Below, in pieces: positions 33,133 through 40,421 of a stretch of 64,000 nucleotides of DNA. A program made the translations under genes and the position numbers. Within the stretch, counting starts at the first letter, position 1, and each line of letters starts with the position of its first letter. The notes under the pieces were generated by a model, which saw only the letters and a list, made by a program, of their open reading frames with translations, had not been told where the DNA came from and did no database searches. Source of the DNA: Paenibacillus silagei (GTDB taxonomy: Bacteria > Bacillota > Bacilli > Paenibacillales > Paenibacillaceae); NCBI RefSeq assembly GCF_017874735.1, contig NZ_JAGGLV010000008.1, positions 124,001-188,000 on the forward strand. The letters are read 5' to 3'.

Positions 33133-34956
33133 ATGGGGCAGATGCAAAAAAGAATGCTCGGCACCTGGCTGCTGCGGATCAGGCGGAGCAAGCTCTCCAC
33201 GCTGATGGCGGCCAGCATTATTACGTTCAATCTGATCTTTCTCGGGTTCATAGTCCTGCTGGCGTACCGGACCTTCTCGGACGTAACCTTCAGCGAGATC
33301 AGCACCACCAGGCTTGCCCTGCTGAATGAGAGCACGAAGCGCGGCTTCGACTTCATGACCAATGTGTCAGGCACCGCCTACTCTATTGCCGCGAACAAGA
33401 ACGTTATTGAGGGGCTGGAGACTACGCCTGGCTCCAAGTATCAGATGATCTCCAGAAGGCGGGAGATTACGGAGATTCTCCAGCATTCGCTGGTGCTGAA
33501 CGAAGGGGTAAGCTCGATTGAGATTTACAGTGATTTGTTCAGCGGGGTGCCCCAAAGCTCCACGGATCTTGTTTTTCCGGTCTCTTCGATTAGGAACGAG
33601 AGCTGGTATCCCCAGCTGAAGCAGGCGGATTCACTCTGGGTTCCTCTGGAGGGCAGCGGCGGCGAAGACGAGCCTTATCTGATCGGCCATATCCAGCATC
33701 TGTTCGGAAATGAAGGCAAAACGATCGGCTACCTCTATATCCGGCTGTCCGCAGACGATATCCTGAAGCAGTTCAAGGATATTCCGGCTGTGCTGGACGG
33801 CCAGATTCATCTGGTGGATACAAGCGGTAATCTTCTGCTGCTGGTGAACAAGGAGGAAGGCTCTGCCGGCAAAACTGTACTGGATGCGGATTGGCTCTAC
33901 CAGCATACATATGAGGGCAATGAAGGCTATGAGCTGCTGAACAAGGACGGACAGTCCTATCTCGTCCTGTTCTCCAGACCGAGCACCATCTCCTGGCGGT
34001 TAGTCCAGGTCATCCCGACGCGTGAGCTGCTGCAGGAGGTTCGGAAGGCGGACAGGCAGGTGATCGGGATCGGACTGCTCTGCCTGCTCCTGTCGGCGCT
34101 GCTGGCGTACTTCTTCATCCGCAATATGATCCGTCCAGTACGCAGGCTGATTCAGGAGATGCGGAAGCTGGAGCGCGGAGATTTCCGGGCCAGTATGAGT
34201 GAGTCGCTGACAGAGGAATACACGCAGATGTCTTACGGCTTCAACCACATGGTGAACCGGCTGCAGGAGCTGGTGCAGAGTGAGCGGGAAGCAAGCGCCG
34301 CGAAGCGGGAGGCGCAGGCAGGGCTGCTGGAGGCCCAGATCAAGCCGCATTTCCTGTACAACACACTGGATATGATTCACTGGAAGGCAATGGATTACGA
34401 CGCCCAGGATATCAGCTACATGATTACCCAGCTTGGCAAAATGCTGCGCATTGGCCTCAGCGGCGGCAGAATGCTCATTCGTCTGCGCGACGAGCTGGAG
34501 CATGCGCGGTGTTATGTCAGCATCCAGCAGGAACGGCTGCCGATTGCCATTGAGTATACGGAGTCGATTGCGGACCCGGCGGTCCGGAGTTATTTCATTC
34601 CGAAGGTCATTCTCCAGCCGCTGATTGAGAATTCAATTATTCATGGCAGCCGGGAGCCTGGCTCCGGCCCTTTGCAGATTCATCTGGAGGTCAGGGAGGT
34701 TAAGGAGCCGGGAAGCCAGCCTTACCTGCAAATCACGCTGCTGGATAACGGCCGGGGCTTGGCGGAAGGCTGGTCGATGGAGCAGGTGAGCGGCATCGGC
34801 ACCCGGAATGTGATGAGCCGGATTCAGTTGTACTGCGGGGAACCGTACGGACTATACTTGGCCAACCGGCCGGAGAGAGGGGTTGCGGCTATGATTACGC
34901 TGCCAGTCATTGAGACGGAGGAGCAGCTGGAGCGGCTGCTGCGCGATCAGATATGA
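33133..34956 (+). CDS. YesM-like sensor histidine kinase (locus 1)
   Basis: A 607-residue sensor with an N-terminal helix near 25-50 (IITFNLIFLGFIVLLAYRTF), an extracellular sensing domain to about 300, a second helix (GIGLLCLLLSALLAYFFI), a HAMP domain, then the LytS/YesM-type kinase core. The phospho-acceptor is His406 in QIKPHFLYNTLDMIHW; the ATPase N-box is ENSIIHG and the G1 box LLDNGRGL. Such kinases usually sense a sugar and signal to a YesN-like regulator; here the regulator overlaps by four bases. ATG 33142 is an alternative start. Confidence 0.92.
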   Translation: MGQMQKRMLGTWLLRIRRSKLSTLMAASIITFNLIFLGFIVLLAYRTFSDVTFSEISTTRLALLNESTKRGFDFMTNVSGTAYSIAANKNVIEGLETTPGSKYQMISRRREITEILQHSLVLNEGVSSIEIYSDLFSGVPQSSTDLVFPVSSIRNESWYPQLKQADSLWVPLEGSGGEDEPYLIGHIQHLFGNEGKTIGYLYIRLSADDILKQFKDIPAVLDGQIHLVDTSGNLLLLVNKEEGSAGKTVLDADWLYQHTYEGNEGYELLNKDGQSYLVLFSRPSTISWRLVQVIPTRELLQEVRKADRQVIGIGLLCLLLSALLAYFFIRNMIRPVRRLIQEMRKLERGDFRASMSESLTEEYTQMSYGFNHMVNRLQELVQSEREASAAKREAQAGLLEAQIKPHFLYNTLDMIHWKAMDYDAQDISYMITQLGKMLRIGLSGGRMLIRLRDELEHARCYVSIQQERLPIAIEYTESIADPAVRSYFIPKVILQPLIENSIIHGSREPGSGPLQIHLEVREVKEPGSQPYLQITLLDNGRGLAEGWSMEQVSGIGTRNVMSRIQLYCGEPYGLYLANRPERGVAAMITLPVIETEEQLERLLRDQI

Positions 34957-36572
34957 GCCGCTCTATACTGCTGGTGGATGACGACCCGCATATTCTGAAA
35001 GCCCTTACGAGGCATGTCGGCTGGGAGAATCTGGGCCTGACCCTGGCTGGAACAGCGGTCAACGGCCATGAAGCGCTGGAGCTGTTCCGCAGGCTCTCCC
35101 CCGATCTGGTGATGACCGATGTCTATATGCCGGGTATGGGCGGACTGGAGCTAACAGAGGCGCTAAGGGAGCTGGCACCGGAGCTGCCGGTTATTATCCT
35201 GAGCGGCTACGAGGAATTCGAGAATGCCCGGCAGGCGATGCGCTGGGGCGTCAGTCATTTCCTGCTGAAGCCGGCCCGGGTAGACGAGATCGAAGCAGTG
35301 CTTCGCGCTGTACTGCTGGATCTGGATGCCGGAGAGCAGAAGAAGCGGCTGGAGGAGCGTTATCAGCAGGAAATCGGCCGCACACTTCCTTTTCTGCGGG
35401 AACGCCTGCTTATGGAGCTGTTGACCACCCGCTACAGTGCGGAGGAATGCTCCGAGGAGCGGCTCGGATATCTCCAGATTACCCGTCCGCAGCGGCTGGC
35501 GGCGGCCAGCATCCAGCTGAACCGGCCTTCGCCGCTGCATAAGCTGAAGGAGCGCGAATGGCAGCTGCTGCGCTTCGGAGCGGGCAATATCTGCCGGGAG
35601 ACACTCCAGCACAAGCTTGCCGGACATCCCTCTGTGCAAGGTCATGTGCTGGACTATTCCGACGATCTGCTGGTGGTGCTGCTGCTGGACCGTGAGGCGG
35701 GAGAGCCAATCCCGGTTCTGAAGGAAGTAGTGCAGGAGACGATGGATAAGATCCGGAATTACATTCAGCTTCAGACCTATGCCGGTATTGGTTCGGTCAA
35801 ATCTGCCATCCATGAACTGATCGATTCTTATCTGGAGAGCAGAGAGGCGCTTGCTTCCGCGGAGTTTCAGGAGACCAGTCCCATCTACGCCTATGAGCCG
35901 TGCAAAAGCACCAACCCGTGGACGCTGGATGACTATTCCCGGCTGCTCCAAGAGTGGAATGAGGTGCTGCTGTGCAGGGATTCCTCAAAAGTATGGGAGA
36001 CCTGGGAGATCATCTTCGGCAGGCTCCGGCAGGAGGACCAGAATAATATTCAGGACATACAGACGGTGTGTGTCGGGCTGTTCACTACGCTGATGTATTA
36101 CTGGAATGCCTGCTGCCCGGGCCGCACTCCCCCTATGAGCATGTCCGAATTCCTGCAGGCGGTGACGGGATACTATACCTGGAGAAGTTTGACGGAGTGG
36201 ATGGGGCAGATTATTCCGGCATTCCTGAACGCAGCGTTCACCGAGATGAATGTCAAGAAGAACCGTCTGGTGGAGAGCGTCAAAAGCTATGTGGAAGCCC
36301 ACTATACCCAGGAGATCAGCTTCATGGGCCTCGCGCAGGAGCTGCATGTGCATCCGAAATATCTAAGCCAGCTGTTCAAACGGATCAGCGGTGAGAATTT
36401 CGTCAGCTATCTGAACCGGTACCGGGTGGACCGGGCCATCGAATTCCTGCAATCCGGCCAGCATATGGTGTATGAGATCAGTGAGATGGTCGGCTTCAAC
36501 AACCCCGCCTATTTCAGTCAGGTGTTCAAGATGATTACCGGGCGCAGCCCGAGTGATTATTTGAAGGGGTGA
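34953..36572 (+). CDS. YesN-like AraC-type response regulator (locus 1)
   Basis: The 539-residue protein has an N-terminal receiver domain with Asp56 in VMTDVYMPGMGG and Lys near 107 in LLKPAR, a long middle region, and a C-terminal AraC-type DNA-binding domain of two helix-turn-helix units (QLFKRISGENFVSYLNRYRV and PAYFSQVFKMITGRSPSDYL). It shares an ATGA overlap with the sensor kinase, so the two are translationally coupled. It probably activates the transporter genes upstream. A terminator-like hairpin follows at 36696. Confidence 0.93.
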   Translation: MSRSILLVDDDPHILKALTRHVGWENLGLTLAGTAVNGHEALELFRRLSPDLVMTDVYMPGMGGLELTEALRELAPELPVIILSGYEEFENARQAMRWGVSHFLLKPARVDEIEAVLRAVLLDLDAGEQKKRLEERYQQEIGRTLPFLRERLLMELLTTRYSAEECSEERLGYLQITRPQRLAAASIQLNRPSPLHKLKEREWQLLRFGAGNICRETLQHKLAGHPSVQGHVLDYSDDLLVVLLLDREAGEPIPVLKEVVQETMDKIRNYIQLQTYAGIGSVKSAIHELIDSYLESREALASAEFQETSPIYAYEPCKSTNPWTLDDYSRLLQEWNEVLLCRDSSKVWETWEIIFGRLRQEDQNNIQDIQTVCVGLFTTLMYYWNACCPGRTPPMSMSEFLQAVTGYYTWRSLTEWMGQIIPAFLNAAFTEMNVKKNRLVESVKSYVEAHYTQEISFMGLAQELHVHPKYLSQLFKRISGENFVSYLNRYRVDRAIEFLQSGQHMVYEISEMVGFNNPAYFSQVFKMITGRSPSDYLKG

Positions 36573-36695
36573 GGGTGCTGGGGCTATTGCAGCCCGCAGG
36601 GTGAGTATAGTATATTCTTATGGAGACACAAACGAACGTTCTCATTGCCCGGCAGGTTACATCAAGTTGCGGTGCGGTGACAGACGCTCTCATCC

Positions 36696-36731
36696 AAGAT
36701 CTTGAGGAGTCAGTCTCTCAAGGTCTTTTTA
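36696..36731 (+). terminator. Terminator-like hairpin downstream of locus 1
   Basis: AAGATCTTGAG (36696-36706) pairs with CTCAAGGTCTT (36717-36727) with one G-U and precedes TTTTTATTG. It lies 124 nt after the regulator stop and has a preceding TATAGTATATTCT stretch near 36604, so it could instead end a small RNA of about 110 nt; that is unproven. Confidence 0.7.
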
Positions 36732-36772
36732 TTGATTTATGGCGGGATGCTGGAGGGTGGGCGGATTCCTGC

Positions 36773-36796
36773 TGTGCGACTGTGCGACTGTGCGAC
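36773..36796. repeat. Short tandem repeat, three copies of TGTGCGAC
   Basis: Three exact 8-bp copies in tandem. No gene is supported between 36573 and 37288. That stretch holds the hairpin at 36696, this repeat, the four-box element at 36833, the 20-bp array at 37061 and the promoter at 37242. Confidence 0.75.
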
Positions 36797-36832
36797 TACA
36801 TAGGTGGGCACCTCGGATATTTTCGCGGTTAT

Positions 36833-37012
36833 GCGGACTGAGGATCCGTTATTTCTTCAAAAAGCTATTTCATGAGCCCCGAGCGGACTGAGATGCGCTT
36901 ATTAGGGTTATTCGGCCCTGAAATGAGACATTATCGTTCAAATAAGGGATTCTGAGTCCGCTTGACCGTCAAATTTGCCTGATTTGTTCAGAATAACGGA
37001 ATCTCAGTCCGG
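36833..37012. repeat. Four-box element, two direct and two inverted copies
   Basis: A 21-bp box of the form GCGGACTGAGATNCGTTATT occurs at 36833-36853 and 36893-36913 in forward orientation and at 36941-36961 and 36992-37012 in reverse. Start-to-start spacings are 60, 48 and 51 bp. The arrangement allows box 1 to pair with box 4 and box 2 with box 3. The element at 51638-51823 has a different sequence but the same layout. Confidence 0.8.
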
Positions 37013-37060
37013 CAGAGATAACTAGGGGAGTAATAGTAGCAGGAAGTGGTAGGGATAGCG

Positions 37061-37180
37061 GTAAGTAGATGTGAGTTGCAGTAAGTAACAGTTAGTTGAA
37101 GTAAATAACAGTAAGTTTCAGTGAATAACAGTAAGATGCAGTGAATAGTAGCGAGAAAGAAGCAGGAAGTAGCAGTGAGA
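37061..37180. repeat. Array of degenerate 20-bp tandem repeats
   Basis: Six consecutive 20-bp units run from 37061 to 37180, with consensus close to GTRAATAACAGTAAGTTGCA; the central three are the best conserved. They have CAGTAA and GTGAAT steps and drift at both ends. No protein frame is convincing on either strand. Confidence 0.75.
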
Positions 37181-37241
37181 GTAGCTGCATTAACCGTACC
37201 TGCACATGACTGGAGCGGCTGCATCCGCTGCATAGGGTATA

Positions 37242-37250
37242 TGATATAAT
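37242..37250 (+). promoter_or_regulatory. Extended -10 promoter of the TerB-ATPase-helicase operon
   Basis: TGA followed directly by TATAAT (37242-37250) is an extended -10 element with no recognisable -35. Predicted transcription start is near 37257, about 32 nt before the operon's first ATG. Confidence 0.6.
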
Positions 37251-37288
37251 GTGAGAATTACCAAGACATACGGGTGGGGCGATGAAGC

Positions 37289-39091
37289 ATGGCTAAAGAC
37301 AGGCAGGGGCTGCATTTCTCGGAGCTGGTCTGGGAGAGTACGGAGCAGAATGTGGCGATTCCGCCGCGCGGTACTGTAGATGAAGGCAGCCGGAAGCCTA
37401 AGTCAGAGCCGGTTAAGAAGACAACGTCCGGTTACGATACAGTCCAGCTCCAGCTCTGGGATATGGAAGAGAGTGTGGAGCCGGTAACCACTACAGAGAG
37501 CGAGTTCGTCCAGCGTGCACGTGAGCTTGTAGAACATAAGGAGCCTGCGGCGCTGTTCGTCCCGTTCAAAAGCTATTGGCCCACCTACGGGCATATGACC
37601 GGCGCGCAGAGCAGATGGTATTTCTTTTGGCGGGATGAAGTCCGGCAGGGGAGATACCCGAAGACCGATCTCTCATATATCTTCCTGCATATCTATGAGC
37701 TGATTAACGGTGTGGGCTGGGACGAGCCTCAGGAGGGCTACCGTCAGCTCAGTCTGCTGTGGGAGGCCTACCGTGATAGTTACAAACGCCTGGATCAGTA
37801 CCTTGGCGGGTGGATTGCGGATTTCTCTTTTGTCCATAAGCTGGATATCCCCCTCTCGGAGATTGTGGCCCGTTCGCGCGGGCTGGCCGGGGATCTGGCT
37901 GAGCTTGAATTGGTCCGCTGCCTGTCGGCTGCTCCGGAGCAGCTTAGGATCGAGGTACTGAGTGTGATGTCGGACTATGATATCAGCAAGTCCAAATTCT
38001 ATACCGGCGAGGGTAAAATCGCTGCGGATCGTTATATTCCCCAGGTTGTAGCCCTAATTGATGCTTATGTCGCGCGGAAGCATGGCTCGAATCTAATCAC
38101 GATGTTCCCGCCCGCCCCGCCTGTCGTCCGTGAGCGTTATTTGTTCCGCAGCGCGGTATACGATATCTCCCTGTATGGCTATTCTGTTCTTGTACCTGTT
38201 ATCCGGGTCAGCAAGTCCCCGCCGCTGCGCAGTCTGATTACCCGGCTGTTCCGGCTGACCGAGAATAAGCTGCGGGCGCTGATGGGATACCGGGGAAGAC
38301 TAAAGGATGTCCGGGTTGATGCCGATATGGATGATCTCGTCACCCGGTTCCTGGAGCGTGAATTCCGCAAGGCGGAGCAGGAAGAGAAGGGACCGGCAGT
38401 GGTCATTGACCAGCAGAAGCTGGAGCAGTTGGCAAGCGACTCCGAGGTGGTGCGTTCCTTGCTTACGGTGGAAGACACCGGGGCGCCGGGTCATGAGGAT
38501 GACGCGGAATGGATAATTGAGTCTGAAGGAGCACTTGGAGGAGCCGGATTGGCTGGTATTAGAAGTGATGCGGAAGTACATGGAATATCCGCATCAGCAG
38601 CTGTGAAAAGTGATGCAGGAGCACATGGAGGAGCCGAATCAGCGAGCGAGGAAAGTGTTGCGAATGCGGATGCAAGAGTTGCATCAGCTGTATCGGCAAA
38701 TGAGGATAACTCTGCAAAAGCTGAAGAGCAGGTGGCCCGGATGACCAGTGGTGGGCGGTTAGGAGGCACGCGGGAAGAGCTCCCGGGTGATTCCCCGTCT
38801 GCCGGACAGAAGCTTACCGTTTCCCAGCCGCCAGCCTCAGATAGGGAAGCGGACCGCTGGACATTGTTCGCTTCGGAGCTGACTCTGCTGCAACGGGAGG
38901 CCGTGCTGGCCCTGGCAGAAGAGGACGGTCCTGCGAAGGTGCAGCGGCTGGCTGCAGGAGCAGGAACGATGGCAGAGCTGCTCTACGATGAGATTAATGA
39001 GCTGGCAATGGACAGTCTGGGAGACCTCATTATTGACGGGGAAGAGCTGACCGAAGAATGTCTATCCATGCTGGACTATATAAAGAGGTGA
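37289..39091 (+). CDS. TerB_N and TerB_C domain protein
   Basis: This 600-residue protein has a TerB_N domain (about residues 85-290) marked by SYWPTYGHMTGAQSRWYFFW and TDLSYIFLHIYELINGVGWD, and a TerB_C domain whose end shows LLYDEINELAMDSLGDLII near 564-582. Between them is a low-complexity linker (about 396-515) with 15-residue repeats such as SDAEVHGISASAAVK and SDAGAHGGAESASEE. A core TerB domain is not obvious. It is soluble with no signal peptide. In the families described by Anantharaman and colleagues, TerB_N/TerB_C proteins associate with a P-loop ATPase and a helicase, exactly as here (10-bp gap, then a 4-bp overlap). Tellurite resistance is not implied. Function is unknown; a DNA-processing role is inferred. 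Confidence 0.85.
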   Translation: MAKDRQGLHFSELVWESTEQNVAIPPRGTVDEGSRKPKSEPVKKTTSGYDTVQLQLWDMEESVEPVTTTESEFVQRARELVEHKEPAALFVPFKSYWPTYGHMTGAQSRWYFFWRDEVRQGRYPKTDLSYIFLHIYELINGVGWDEPQEGYRQLSLLWEAYRDSYKRLDQYLGGWIADFSFVHKLDIPLSEIVARSRGLAGDLAELELVRCLSAAPEQLRIEVLSVMSDYDISKSKFYTGEGKIAADRYIPQVVALIDAYVARKHGSNLITMFPPAPPVVRERYLFRSAVYDISLYGYSVLVPVIRVSKSPPLRSLITRLFRLTENKLRALMGYRGRLKDVRVDADMDDLVTRFLEREFRKAEQEEKGPAVVIDQQKLEQLASDSEVVRSLLTVEDTGAPGHEDDAEWIIESEGALGGAGLAGIRSDAEVHGISASAAVKSDAGAHGGAESASEESVANADARVASAVSANEDNSAKAEEQVARMTSGGRLGGTREELPGDSPSAGQKLTVSQPPASDREADRWTLFASELTLLQREAVLALAEEDGPAKVQRLAAGAGTMAELLYDEINELAMDSLGDLIIDGEELTEECLSMLDYIKR

Positions 39092-39101
39092 AATTCGTAA
39101 A

Positions 39102-40421
39102 ATGAACCCACTCAAAATACCGAAGCGGATGACCACCGCGCTCGTCAATTCGCTGACAGCGGGAGTTGTACCGCGTATAGGTCTTGAACATATCGCCGTC
39201 GGCCGCCGGCCGGAGGTGGAGGCGATTCTCCGCGATATGGAGAATATCGCCGATGGCGGAGCTGCCTTCAAGCTGATTACAGGCAAATTCGGCAGCGGAA
39301 AAAGCTTCCTGCTCCAGATCATCCGCAACTATGCGATGGACCGCGACTTCGTGGTTGCCGATGCTGACCTGTCACCGGAGCGGCGGCTGGTTGGCACGAA
39401 GGGACAGGGGCTCGCCACCTACCGCGAGCTGATGAGCCATCTCTCGACCCGGACCCGCCCGGATGGAGGGGCGCTGGAGATTATGCTGCAGAAGTGGATC
39501 ATGACGCTGCAGCAGGCGGTGATGCAGGAGAAAGGCTACGGCCCTGACGCGCCGGAACTGGGCGATGAGGTTGAGCAGCGCATCTATACGGTTGCTTCCG
39601 AGATGCGCGGGCTGGTGCATGGCTTCGACTTCGCTAAGGTGCTGGCCTCTTACTGGAACGGGCACAAGCTGGCCGATGACGGGCTGAAGCAGGATTCCCT
39701 GCGCTGGCTGCGGGGAGAGTTCCCGACCCGTACGGAAGCGCGGAAGGCGCTCGGCGTTGGTGTCATCATTGACGATGACAACTGGTACGACTACATGAAG
39801 CTGTGGGCGGAATTCACCGGAGCCATCGGCTATAAGGGCTTGCTGCTGTTTATCGATGAAGGGGTGAACCTCTACAAGATTACCAACAGTATCTCGCGGC
39901 AGAGCAATTATGAGAAGCTGCTGACCATGTTCAATGATACGATGCAAGGCAAAGCTGAGCGGCTGGGTATCTTCGTTGGCGGAACGCCGCAGTTCGTGGA
40001 GGACCACCGGCGCGGACTGTTCAGCTATGAGGCCTTGCGCTCCCGGCTGGTGGTCGGACGGTATGCAGGCAGCGGGCTGAACAATTACACAGGGCCGATT
40101 ATTGCGCTGGACATGCTCTCCCACGAAGAAATTCTTATTCTGCTCCAGAAGCTGCGGGATATCCATGCGCTCCATTACGGATATGAAGCAAGACTGACAC
40201 AGGAGCAGCTGGTGCATTTCATGGAAGAGGCGGTCAACCGGCTGGGAGCTGATGAACTGCTCACTGCACGCGAGGTGGTGCGCGACTTCATGGATCTGCT
40301 GCACACCCTGCACCAGCATCCGGAGCTTTCATTCGAGAAGCTGGTCGGAGAGCGGACTTCGCGGCCTGCCGAGACGGAACAGAATGAGCTGGACGGCTTC
40401 CTGGCGGAGTTCGACCTATGA
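39102..40421 (+). CDS. BrxD-like P-loop ATP-binding protein (DUF2791 family)
   Basis: The 439-residue protein has Walker A GKFGSGKS at residues 61-68 and Walker B LLLFIDE at 247-253, followed by GVNLYKITNS. The N-terminal SLTAGVVPRIGLEHIAVGR and the Walker A context ITGKFGSGKSFLL match the DUF2791 ATPases called BrxC/BrxD in BREX systems. These are large-AAA-like ATPases thought to act on DNA or with a helicase. It sits 10 bp after the TerB_N gene and overlaps the helicase start by four bases, so the three are one operon. No PglZ, BrxX, BrxC or BrxL gene is nearby, so this is not a BREX locus. Confidence 0.88.
   Translation: MNPLKIPKRMTTALVNSLTAGVVPRIGLEHIAVGRRPEVEAILRDMENIADGGAAFKLITGKFGSGKSFLLQIIRNYAMDRDFVVADADLSPERRLVGTKGQGLATYRELMSHLSTRTRPDGGALEIMLQKWIMTLQQAVMQEKGYGPDAPELGDEVEQRIYTVASEMRGLVHGFDFAKVLASYWNGHKLADDGLKQDSLRWLRGEFPTRTEARKALGVGVIIDDDNWYDYMKLWAEFTGAIGYKGLLLFIDEGVNLYKITNSISRQSNYEKLLTMFNDTMQGKAERLGIFVGGTPQFVEDHRRGLFSYEALRSRLVVGRYAGSGLNNYTGPIIALDMLSHEEILILLQKLRDIHALHYGYEARLTQEQLVHFMEEAVNRLGADELLTAREVVRDFMDLLHTLHQHPELSFEKLVGERTSRPAETEQNELDGFLAEFDL

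Noticed and set aside
36620..36841. 73-codon plus-strand frame
   Set aside because: It covers the hairpin and the TGTGCGAC repeat and has no ribosome site or protein-like pattern.
36833..37180. Four-box element and 20-bp array as a CRISPR array
   Set aside because: Repeats are inverted or too degenerate, with no cas genes and no unique spacers of constant length.
36988..37233. 81-codon minus-strand frame across the 20-bp array
   Set aside because: It reads through the tandem array and encodes a Thr/Leu/Tyr/Cys-rich low-complexity product, so it is a repeat artefact.
37289..39091. Tellurite resistance gene
   Set aside because: TerB-type domains are named after a tellurite operon, but no terC, terD or terZ gene is present and the linked genes are a helicase and an ATPase.
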